A stretch of 64,000 nt of DNA from BCD1 sp942492125. Lineage in GTDB: Bacteria; Bacteroidota; Bacteroidia; Chitinophagales; Saprospiraceae. A program made the translations under genes and the position numbers. Of the stretch, positions 25,994-35,013 are shown piece after piece. The stretch is from the NCBI GenBank assembly GCA_942492125.1, contig CALODM010000030.1, positions 88,085 to 152,084 on the forward strand, written 5' to 3'. How positions within the stretch are numbered: the stretch's first letter is position 1; the number at the start of each line of letters is the position of its first letter. The notes under the pieces are model-generated. The model saw only the letters and a program-made list of their open reading frames with translations, searched no databases and had not been told where the DNA came from.

Positions 25994-28900
25994 ATGAAAA
26001 GAATTTTCTACCTCTTAATTTTTATGTCGCTTGCCATGTTCACCCATGCGCAGATCGTAGTGACCAACAACAATGACAGCGGCGCAGGGTCCCTAAGAGA
26101 CGCAGTGGCTTCCGCTGCACCGGGGCAAACGATAACTTTCAGTACGGCGGGGCCTATCGTATTGACGACAGGAGAGATACTTATAGATAAAAATCTAAGT
26201 ATTGACGGAGGCGCCGGAGGGATGACAATCAACGCGAATGGTTCCAGCCGGATTTTTAATATTACAGGAGCTGCCAATACAATTACCCTAAAAAATTTAG
26301 AACTCATTAATGGAAACGCGGGCGGAGGATTTGGAGGAGCAATAGCCTGTGGAGCCAATTTAAATGTTTCTTTTTGTACTTTTTTTGGCAATACTGCCGG
26401 AAATGACGGAGCTATTCAATTTTACGGAAATACAACAGCTAATTTTGTGAGTTGCAATTTCACAAACAATACTGCTACTTCCCAAGCAGGTGCTATTGAG
26501 TTAGACCTTGGCACTTATACCCTGGTTAATTGTTTATTCACGGGTAATACATCAGGCTCTTTTGGGGGTGCTGTTTTAACTGGCATAAATACAACTATTA
26601 TCAATTGTACATTCACAGAAAATACTGCAACCACAGGAGGTGGAGCACTTTGGGGTTACAATTATGGTGGAGGTACCATCATTAACCTCTACAACAATAT
26701 TTTTGCCAACAATACCGCCAGCAATAATACCGACATACAAGCAGATATCGCCCTTGCCGCTGCCAGCAACAATTTGATTACCGATGCCTCTGGTTCAGGC
26801 ATTACGGTAGGCAGTAATGGTAATATATCCGGGAATCCTCTTTTTGTAAATCCTGGCTCCGATTATCATTTACAGAATAATTCTCCGGCCTTAAATGCAG
26901 GAAGTACGGGTTCACTCCCAAATGACATCCTGGACGCAGATAACGATGTCAATACCGGTGAACTCTTGCCGGTTGACCTGGACGGTGCCAGTCGTATCAA
27001 TGCCTGTACACCTGACATGGGGTGTTTCGAAGACCAATCTGCGACTATCCAGGTGACCAACACCAACGACTCGGGCGACGGATCCTTGCGGGCGGCTATT
27101 GATTGTGCCAACAACACCCCCGGACCGAATACCATCACCTTTAATATTGCCGGAGGTGGATTGCAGACTATTTCTCCCCTGAGCCAACTTCCTTTTCTTA
27201 ATGATTCAGGAACTCATATTGATGGTACTTCCCAACCAGGATACAATGGTACCCCATTAATTTATATTAACGGAACTAATGCGGGGGGGGCTGTTGGCTT
27301 TGTCAATTTTGGTGATAATTGTCAGATATCGGGCTTAGTGATTAAAAATTTTGCCTTTACCGGCATTCAAATTTCATCCAGTGGTTTCATTTTTGACAAC
27401 AACATTGTAACCGAAAACCTTGGTAACCCTCAAGTTTTGTTAAGCGGTGCATCCAACGGACAAGTTCTAAACAATATTATTAACATTGATGAAAATGGTA
27501 CTGAAACAAATGTGAATTCCCGAGGAATTTATTTAGGTTCAAATTCAACCGGAATCAGTATTTTGGGCAATACCATTGGAAGTTTCGGAGGTATTGACAG
27601 TGAATTAATCTTTATTGATGACGGCTCCAATGATATAGACATTCTTGAAAACTTTATTGGCACTGACCAAAATAATAATAATTATGGAGGTCCGGTCGGT
27701 GTATATATTAGACCGGGATGTGATAATAATTATGTCCATGGTAACACCATCGCCTATAACCAAACAGGTGTTTTGGTTCAATCTGACTTTAATCGAATTG
27801 ATGAAAATGACTTTTTCTGTAACAGTAACAAAGCCATCGACCTGAACGGAGGCCAGGGCAACAACGGGCTGCAGCCACCAGTCATTACTTCCGCCGCCCC
27901 TGACCTTATAGAAGGTACGGCGCCTTTTGGAGGATTTGTTTGTATTTATATTCAAAATGACGTAGGAGGCTGCAATGCAGCCTGCCAGGGTATTTTCCAG
28001 GATTATGTGTCCATTGACGGTGGTACCCTGACCTGGTCCTGGACTCCTCCGGCTCCATTGGCTGATGGCGAAATAGTGGCCGTCACGCTTTATGCCGACC
28101 CTACCGGTAATGGATTCGAATCCTCTGAATATACCTGTGCCGCCGTTTCGAGCTTTTGTGTGCCCGGCCAGCCCATCGTGGTCACCAATACCGATGACTC
28201 CGGCCCGGGGTCTTTGCGGGAAGCGATCAATTGTGCCAATGATACCCCGGGAGCCAATACTATTCTCTTTGATATTCCGGGAGGCGGAGTGCATACGATC
28301 TCACCTTTGAGCGAGCTTCCTCACATCGTTGACGCAGGGACAATTATCGACGGTACTTCCCAACCCGGTTATGCCGGTACTCCGCTTATCTATATCAACG
28401 GTAGCCTCGCCGGGCCGGGCAACTGTTTGACAATTTTTGGGAGTGACTGCCAGGTAAATGGTTTGATGATCAAACATTTCGACGGTGACGGCATCAGTAT
28501 CCTTGGGAACAATAATGCTATTATTAACAATAATATCATTACAGAGAATACATTCTCGCAAATAAGCTTTGCCGATGCAACCAATGCAACCGTTGACAAC
28601 AACATCCTGAATATTGATGAAAATGGTGTGGGCTCCACCTCCAATTCCGTTGGGGTCTGGCTGCAAAACGATGCCGAATTCGTTGCTATCACCAACAATA
28701 CCATCGGTGGTATCGGCCTTACCGGGGCAGCAATGATCATCATCCTGGACGGCGTCAACAACCTGACCATTACAGGCAATTACCTTGGAACGGATCAGGC
28801 CTATAATAATTACGGAGGATTTAGAGCCATTGAAATTTCAAACACCAGCACAGGTTATCACCTCATCAGGGATAACACCATTGCCTATAATCAGGTAGGT

Positions 28901-31900
28901 ATAACAAACGGTTCCAATTACACCCGTATTCTTGAAAATGACTTTTTCTGTAATTCCGATATAGCTATTGACCAGCTTGGCTTTGGCAATAACGGTCTTC
29001 AGCCTCCGGTCATCACTTCTGCCGCCCCTGAACTGATCACGGGTACAGCTCCGGGTATGGGGGAAGTTTGTATTTACCTTCAGAATGATATTGGTGGCTG
29101 TACTGCGGCATGTCAGGGATTTTTTGAAGCTTTCGTAGCTACCGATGGAGCCGGAAACTGGTCCTGGGCTCCTCCTGTTCCACTTTCCGGTGGCCAGGTA
29201 GTGGCAGCAACATTTTTAGCGAATCTTACCGGAAATGGCACCGAATCCTCGGAATACTCCTGTGGAACAGTTGTCGATCCATGTGATCCTGATCTCGATA
29301 TGCCTGTCATGTCTATCACCGAACCGGAACCTACGGTTGAATGCAGCGCAGGTTTACCGCCGTTATTAGAAGGCGGTGTGAATATTTTTGCGACCGATGG
29401 ATGCGACGGTGATATCTCCGGCGACATTAGCTGGAGTTTTTCCGATTTCAATCCCATGGATTGTTCCAATGGCGGCCCGGTTCAAACGGTAATTGATCAT
29501 TACATCGTCACCGATGCCAACGGCAATACGGCAGAGATCACCTGGACCATTACCGTTGTGGACACCGAACCTCCTGTATGGGACGATCCGGGATTGTCGC
29601 TTACCTTGAATGCTGAGTGTGGTGATGATATCGATGCCCTTATTGCAGCTAATATTCCTACAGCAACCGAAGGTTGTGGCGTTAACCCTGATCCTGATGT
29701 TTATGTGGCCTCAGCGACCAGTGGCACCACCTGTGGGAATGCTTTCACCCAACACATCAACTATGCCACCGCAGATGTTTGCGGAAACCAAAACCCTGAT
29801 CTGTATACCGTTACGATCATCGTCTCGGACAATATAGCTCCGACTTTCACGTCAACACCGCCGCCAACCATTACGACCCTGACAGATCCGGGGTCCTGCG
29901 ATGCAACGCTTTCTCTTTCCGTAACAGCTGAAGATATTTGCGATACCAATGTAAGCATCATCAATGATTCTCAGTACGCCAACAGTAATGGCGCTGACGC
30001 CTCAGGCACTTACCCGCCAGGGGTGCATGTTGTCACTTTTACGGCAACAGATGCTTGCCTGAATTCAGATACCTATACGGTCACTGTTACTGTAAATGAA
30101 CCCGGTGCTCCAACAATTACAGGTGTTCAGAGTAGCGCCACAGTCGAATGCGGCGATGCGCTGCCACCGGATCCAATTCCGGGTATTAACCTGTTTGCCA
30201 CCGATGGCAATGGCATTGATATCACCGGCAGCATCATCGTTGATCTGGCTCCGGCCACTCAGGATTGTTCCGTTAACGGAATCATAGAAGAACGCTTTTA
30301 CACCATTTCAGTAATGGATATTTGTGGCACAACCACTTCGGAAAGTTACACCATTACCATAGTGGATACACAGGCTCCGGTTTGGGATAACCCGGCAGGT
30401 TCCATCACGCTGAACCTTGAATGTGGGGATGATGTTGACGCAGCCCTGGCGGCCAACTTACCAACGGCTACGGACGCTTGCGGCGTTGCCGACATCGTAC
30501 CTACAACAGCTACCAGTGGAATTATCTGCGGGAATGCTTCTTCTGCTACATATAATTATGCTGCCGTAGATAATTGCGGAAATACCAATCCTGTTTTCTT
30601 TCAAATTTTTGTCAACCTTAATGATACTCAGGATCCTGTAATTTCAGGAATTCCCAACGATATCACCATCAACTGCGGCGATCCATATCCTAATGTGGCC
30701 CTTTTACTGGCCAACCTGACAGCAACCGATGTTTGTGACGGAGACCTTTCTGACCAGATCATGTTAACAGGCCCTCCCGCTGTAACGGGCTGTAGTCCGG
30801 TACCGGAGATCATTGAAGATGTTTACACCATTTCAGTAATGGATGGATGTGGCAATTCAACCACTGAATATTTCATCATAGAAATCATCAATGACCTGGT
30901 GGTTGATCTTGGAGATGACCAGGTGCTTTGCGATGGAAACCCTGTCGTGCTGGATGCCGGCAACCCCGGAGCATCTTACGAATGGTCCACCGGAGCGACC
31001 ACCCATACAATTTCCGTTGCTTCTCCTGGAACCTACAGCGTCACCGTTTACAATGGCAATGGTTGTTGTAATGTAGACCAGGTCAATGTTACCATTGGAT
31101 CGGATCCTGATATAAGTGCAGCAGGAGGAACACTGGATTGTAATAACAACAGTATCCAGCTAATGTCTTTCTCCAATACATCCGGTGTCACTTTCAGCTG
31201 GACGGGACCCAACAACTTCTCGTCCAACCAGCAAAATCCGGTTATTACTGTACCGGGAACCTATACCGTGACAGCCACATCACCGCAAGGATGTACGGCA
31301 ACGGCAGAGGCTGTTGTCGATCAGAACGGTGACCTGCCTGATGCTTCGGCTACCGGCGGAACGCTCGATTGTAATAACAGCAGTGTACAACTTTCCGGAA
31401 ATTCAAGTACTGCCGGCGTCTCTTACAGCTGGTCAGGACCAAACAATTATATGTCAACGGAACAGAATCCAACCGTATCCACCGCAGGTAGTTATACCTT
31501 ATCGGTGACAGCGATCAACGGATGTGTCAGCCTCGCTACGGCAACCGTTGTTCTGGACGAAACAGCTCCGGATGCCTCCGCTACCGGCGGAACGCTCGAC
31601 TGTGCTGTTACCTCCGTTCAGCTCATGGGTAGTTCAACTACACAAGGGGCAAGTTATAGCTGGTCAGGTCCGAACAACTTTATGTCTTCGGATCAAAATC
31701 CAACGGCATCGGAAGCAGGAACTTATACACTTACGGTTACCGGTCCAAACGGATGTACGTCAACAGCCACAGCAACGGTTGATGCCAATGCTGATCTGCC
31801 CAATGCGTCCGCAACGGGTGGAACCATCGACTGTAACAATACTTCCGTTCAGCTATCCGGAAATTCAACCACTCCAGGTGTGACTTACGGCTGGACAGGC

Positions 31901-34843
31901 CCGGACAATTTCGCGTCCTCAGAACAAAACCCAACGGTTACCGGGGCCGGTACTTATACACTTACCGTTACAGCAGCCAACGGTTGTGCAAGCACGGCAA
32001 CCGCTGTAGTGATAGAAGATACCGATGTACCCGATGTTACAGCAACAGGTGGAACACTCGATTGCAATGCGAGCAATATCCAACTGATGTCCGGTTCCTC
32101 GGTTACGGGATGCACCTTCTCCTGGACGGGGCCTAATAATTTCATGTCCAGTGAACAGAATCCTTCCGTGACAACAGCGGGAACCTATACGGTGACCTGC
32201 ACCGCGCCCAATGGCTGTTCAAACACAGCTACTGCCACGGTTGAAGCCAATGCTGACCAGCCGGATGCTTCCGCAACGGGTGGAACGCTCGATTGTGACA
32301 ACGCTTCCGTACAGTTAACGGGTAGCTCCACAACGACAGGCGTAACTTACAGCTGGACAGGCCCCAATAATTTCATGTCCACGGAGCAAAATCCTTCGGT
32401 TTCAGAACCTGGTAATTATTTGCTTACGGTAACGGCTTCCAACGGATGTACCACAGCTATCACAGCCGTGGTCGATGAAGATGTCGAGGTGCCTAATGTT
32501 TCCGCTACCGGCGGCACCATTGATTGCAGCACCAGTAATACCCAACTGACAGCCAGTTCGGATGCTGAAGATTGTTCCTTCTCCTGGACAGGGCCTAATA
32601 ATTTCATGTCGAGTGAGCAAAATCCTTTTGTCACCGTTCCCGGAACTTACACGGTCACCTGTACTACGCCAAACGGTTGTTCAGCAACCGCTACTGCCAC
32701 GGTTCAGGCCAACGCAGACCTTCCGGATGCTACCGCAACAGGCGGAACGATCGATTGTAATAATAGTGTCGTCCAGTTAATGGGAAGTTCATCCACTACA
32801 GGGGTTACTTATAGCTGGACCGGACCGAACAACTTTACTTCCACTTCGCAAAACCCGGTCGTTACAGCTCCCGGGACATACACACTGACCGTTCAGGGGC
32901 CTAACGGATGTTCTGCCATTACCACTGCCTCGGTTGTCATAGACAATACTTTCCCAACCATCAGCGCGACGGGCGGAACATTGAATTGTAATACAAGCAA
33001 TGTCCAGTTAATGGCTACTTCAAGTATCATGGGAACTACTTACTCCTGGACCGGACCTAATAACTTCATGTCCAGTGAATCCAGTCCTTTTGTCACTACT
33101 CCGGGAGTATATTCCGTAACGGGTACAGCACCTAATGGTTGTTCTTCCGTATCGACGACCCAGGTTATTCAGGATAATACACCGCCGGTGGCAATGGCAA
33201 CGGGCGGCACGCTTAATTGTAATGGGACACCTGTTCAACTGGCCGGAAGCTCTTCTATTTCAGGCAGCACTTTCAGCTGGACCGGACCGGACAACTTCAT
33301 GTCCAGTGAACAGAATCCGACTGTTTCGGCGGCTGGTAACTATATACTTACCGTAACCGCTCCAAATGGGTGTACAGGTGTCGCAACTGCAACGGTAGTA
33401 CTTGACAACAATGTGCCTACTGTATCGGCAACAGGAGGAATACTCGATTGCAATGCCAACAACATTCAAATAATGGCAACTTCCAGTATTCCCGGAAGCA
33501 CTTTCAGCTGGTCAGGGCCGAACAACTTCATGTCCAGCGAACAAAATCCGTTTGTTACAACAGCAGGTACTTACGACCTGACGGTGACTGCTCCAAACGG
33601 ATGTATCGCTACGGCAACGGCTACCGTTGAAGCCAATGCTGATCAACCGGACATTTCAACTTCCGGTGGTGATTTAGATTGTAACAACACACCTGTTCAG
33701 TTGATGGGAAGTTCCACCACTCAGGGAGTTACTTACAGTTGGTCCGGCCCGAATAACTTTAGCTCCAACCTGCAAAATCCTACGGTAACGGAAATTGGCG
33801 TTTATACCCTTACTGTGACTGCTCCGAATGGATGTACGGCTATTGATATTGCCATTGTTGGTCTAAACAATACAGCTCCCACAGCTACTGCAACAGGAGG
33901 TACACTTGATTGTAATACCAGCAACATTCAGTTGATGGCGACCTCCAATGTAGCAGGAAGCAGCTACTTGTGGTCAGGACCCAACAATTTTATGTCCAGC
34001 GAGCAGAGTCCTTTTGTCACTACGACTGGTTCATATACTGTTACAGTCACAGGGCCCAATGGTTGCTCGGCAACTGCTTCAACAATGGTAGTTCAGGATA
34101 TCACTCCGCCAACCATTTCAGCAACCGGCGGCACGCTGGATTGTAACAATACCAGTTTGGTATTAATGTCCACTTCCAGTGCGGCAGGAAGCATTTTCCT
34201 GTGGTCAGGACCGAACAATTTTATGTCCAGCGAACAAAACCCAACGGTTTCAACTGCGGGAACCTATAACCTGACGGTAACAGGACCCAACGGTTGTACG
34301 GCTTCCACCAGTGCGTTGATCGATATGGATGACGAGGTAGCTCCTGTGAGTAATTTCACTTATAATGCCGCAGAACTGACGGTTAGCTTTACAGATAATT
34401 CATCGAACAATCCGACTTCCTGGTCATGGAATTTCGGAGACGGGAATTTGAGTACTTTACAAAATCCTTCCTATACCTATAATGCACCTGGAGAATATCT
34501 GGTCACTTTGGTTGTCACCAATGATTGTGGTTCAGATACTTACCAGGAAACCATCATGGTGATTGTGGATGATATCAGAGAAATTCCGGGAATTGAGGAA
34601 TTGATCCTGGCGCCGAATCCAAATAATGGAAGGTTTAGATTGGAAATTGAAGCTCAGCAAATTCAGTTTTTGGATTTCAAACTGCTCAACATCCTGGGTC
34701 AACCCCTTTATTCACAAAGGCTTGATCTCAGCAATGGTCGTTTAAATCAAATGTTTGATTTCAGTTATTTGAGTTCAGGAATATATTTCGTTCGACTGGA
34801 GTCTGAAGGAAAAGCTATGCATCAAAAATTGATTATAGAATAA
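25994..34843 (+). CDS. Giant adhesin-like T9SS protein (beta-helix modules plus 14 Cys-pair repeats)
   Basis: This 2949-residue protein probably sits on the cell surface and contributes to adhesion or gliding, as SprB-like proteins do; the role is inferred from architecture. It opens with signal peptide MKRIFYLLIFMSLAMFTHAQ. Three parallel beta-helix modules follow (about 20-345, 350-720, 727-1095), each starting VTN.NDSG.GSLR.A. About 1100-1700 are Ig/HYR-like modules with recurrent TVECGDALPP and TITIVDT strings. Residues about 1705-2782 are 14 tandem 77-residue repeats, each with an LDCN or LNCN and an NGC cysteine and a central W(T/S)GPNNF. A PKD domain (WNFGDGNLS) and a T9SS type A tail (LAPNPNNGRF, SSGIYFVRLE) end it. 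Confidence 0.93.
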   Translation: MKRIFYLLIFMSLAMFTHAQIVVTNNNDSGAGSLRDAVASAAPGQTITFSTAGPIVLTTGEILIDKNLSIDGGAGGMTINANGSSRIFNITGAANTITLKNLELINGNAGGGFGGAIACGANLNVSFCTFFGNTAGNDGAIQFYGNTTANFVSCNFTNNTATSQAGAIELDLGTYTLVNCLFTGNTSGSFGGAVLTGINTTIINCTFTENTATTGGGALWGYNYGGGTIINLYNNIFANNTASNNTDIQADIALAAASNNLITDASGSGITVGSNGNISGNPLFVNPGSDYHLQNNSPALNAGSTGSLPNDILDADNDVNTGELLPVDLDGASRINACTPDMGCFEDQSATIQVTNTNDSGDGSLRAAIDCANNTPGPNTITFNIAGGGLQTISPLSQLPFLNDSGTHIDGTSQPGYNGTPLIYINGTNAGGAVGFVNFGDNCQISGLVIKNFAFTGIQISSSGFIFDNNIVTENLGNPQVLLSGASNGQVLNNIINIDENGTETNVNSRGIYLGSNSTGISILGNTIGSFGGIDSELIFIDDGSNDIDILENFIGTDQNNNNYGGPVGVYIRPGCDNNYVHGNTIAYNQTGVLVQSDFNRIDENDFFCNSNKAIDLNGGQGNNGLQPPVITSAAPDLIEGTAPFGGFVCIYIQNDVGGCNAACQGIFQDYVSIDGGTLTWSWTPPAPLADGEIVAVTLYADPTGNGFESSEYTCAAVSSFCVPGQPIVVTNTDDSGPGSLREAINCANDTPGANTILFDIPGGGVHTISPLSELPHIVDAGTIIDGTSQPGYAGTPLIYINGSLAGPGNCLTIFGSDCQVNGLMIKHFDGDGISILGNNNAIINNNIITENTFSQISFADATNATVDNNILNIDENGVGSTSNSVGVWLQNDAEFVAITNNTIGGIGLTGAAMIIILDGVNNLTITGNYLGTDQAYNNYGGFRAIEISNTSTGYHLIRDNTIAYNQVGITNGSNYTRILENDFFCNSDIAIDQLGFGNNGLQPPVITSAAPELITGTAPGMGEVCIYLQNDIGGCTAACQGFFEAFVATDGAGNWSWAPPVPLSGGQVVAATFLANLTGNGTESSEYSCGTVVDPCDPDLDMPVMSITEPEPTVECSAGLPPLLEGGVNIFATDGCDGDISGDISWSFSDFNPMDCSNGGPVQTVIDHYIVTDANGNTAEITWTITVVDTEPPVWDDPGLSLTLNAECGDDIDALIAANIPTATEGCGVNPDPDVYVASATSGTTCGNAFTQHINYATADVCGNQNPDLYTVTIIVSDNIAPTFTSTPPPTITTLTDPGSCDATLSLSVTAEDICDTNVSIINDSQYANSNGADASGTYPPGVHVVTFTATDACLNSDTYTVTVTVNEPGAPTITGVQSSATVECGDALPPDPIPGINLFATDGNGIDITGSIIVDLAPATQDCSVNGIIEERFYTISVMDICGTTTSESYTITIVDTQAPVWDNPAGSITLNLECGDDVDAALAANLPTATDACGVADIVPTTATSGIICGNASSATYNYAAVDNCGNTNPVFFQIFVNLNDTQDPVISGIPNDITINCGDPYPNVALLLANLTATDVCDGDLSDQIMLTGPPAVTGCSPVPEIIEDVYTISVMDGCGNSTTEYFIIEIINDLVVDLGDDQVLCDGNPVVLDAGNPGASYEWSTGATTHTISVASPGTYSVTVYNGNGCCNVDQVNVTIGSDPDISAAGGTLDCNNNSIQLMSFSNTSGVTFSWTGPNNFSSNQQNPVITVPGTYTVTATSPQGCTATAEAVVDQNGDLPDASATGGTLDCNNSSVQLSGNSSTAGVSYSWSGPNNYMSTEQNPTVSTAGSYTLSVTAINGCVSLATATVVLDETAPDASATGGTLDCAVTSVQLMGSSTTQGASYSWSGPNNFMSSDQNPTASEAGTYTLTVTGPNGCTSTATATVDANADLPNASATGGTIDCNNTSVQLSGNSTTPGVTYGWTGPDNFASSEQNPTVTGAGTYTLTVTAANGCASTATAVVIEDTDVPDVTATGGTLDCNASNIQLMSGSSVTGCTFSWTGPNNFMSSEQNPSVTTAGTYTVTCTAPNGCSNTATATVEANADQPDASATGGTLDCDNASVQLTGSSTTTGVTYSWTGPNNFMSTEQNPSVSEPGNYLLTVTASNGCTTAITAVVDEDVEVPNVSATGGTIDCSTSNTQLTASSDAEDCSFSWTGPNNFMSSEQNPFVTVPGTYTVTCTTPNGCSATATATVQANADLPDATATGGTIDCNNSVVQLMGSSSTTGVTYSWTGPNNFTSTSQNPVVTAPGTYTLTVQGPNGCSAITTASVVIDNTFPTISATGGTLNCNTSNVQLMATSSIMGTTYSWTGPNNFMSSESSPFVTTPGVYSVTGTAPNGCSSVSTTQVIQDNTPPVAMATGGTLNCNGTPVQLAGSSSISGSTFSWTGPDNFMSSEQNPTVSAAGNYILTVTAPNGCTGVATATVVLDNNVPTVSATGGILDCNANNIQIMATSSIPGSTFSWSGPNNFMSSEQNPFVTTAGTYDLTVTAPNGCIATATATVEANADQPDISTSGGDLDCNNTPVQLMGSSTTQGVTYSWSGPNNFSSNLQNPTVTEIGVYTLTVTAPNGCTAIDIAIVGLNNTAPTATATGGTLDCNTSNIQLMATSNVAGSSYLWSGPNNFMSSEQSPFVTTTGSYTVTVTGPNGCSATASTMVVQDITPPTISATGGTLDCNNTSLVLMSTSSAAGSIFLWSGPNNFMSSEQNPTVSTAGTYNLTVTGPNGCTASTSALIDMDDEVAPVSNFTYNAAELTVSFTDNSSNNPTSWSWNFGDGNLSTLQNPSYTYNAPGEYLVTLVVTNDCGSDTYQETIMVIVDDIREIPGIEELILAPNPNNGRFRLEIEAQQIQFLDFKLLNILGQPLYSQRLDLSNGRLNQMFDFSYLSSGIYFVRLESEGKAMHQKLIIE
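31108..34340 (+). repeat. 14 tandem 231-bp coding repeats
   Basis: Each unit encodes about 77 residues, marked by ATGGTLDCN, SW(T/S)GPNNFMSSEQNP and PNGC. From unit 4 to unit 13 two subtypes alternate. One has SVQL with GVTY and ends in V.D...P. The other has SNIQLM with SSEQ(N/S)PFVTT and often ends in EANADQPDA. The repeat is thus built from roughly 462 bp pairs. Confidence 0.9.
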
Positions 34844-34867
34844 TAGGATTTTTTGGTTATTATATAA

Positions 34868-34904
34868 GGCAAACTTCCGAATGTTCGGGGGTTTGTCTTT
34901 TTTT
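34868..34904 (+). terminator. Terminator after the giant adhesin gene
   Basis: A two-part stem (ggcaaac/gtttgtc outside, tccgaa/ttcggg inside) is followed by seven T, 24 bp after the stop. Confidence 0.8.
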
Positions 34905-35000
34905 ATTCAAATAAGAACCATTCTCATGAATTTCAGTAAACAAAAAGACTTTTCGAACAATTAGGACAATACTCATTCATCGGGGTAACCGTTAAAGTTG

Positions 35001-35008
35001 TAATTTTG
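35001..35008 (+). promoter_or_regulatory. Candidate -7 element just before the CotH gene start
   Basis: TAATTTTG is an exact TAnnTTTG match, six bases before ATG 35014. If used, transcription would begin at or next to the start codon, giving a leaderless mRNA. No clear TTG lies at the usual 19-21 bp upstream, which lowers confidence. Confidence 0.35.
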
Positions 35009-35013
35009 GAGCT

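Noticed and set aside
25722..25997. A 91-residue ORF before the giant adhesin.
   Set aside because: It has no domain, no signal peptide and no coding composition, and its end overlaps the adhesin start.
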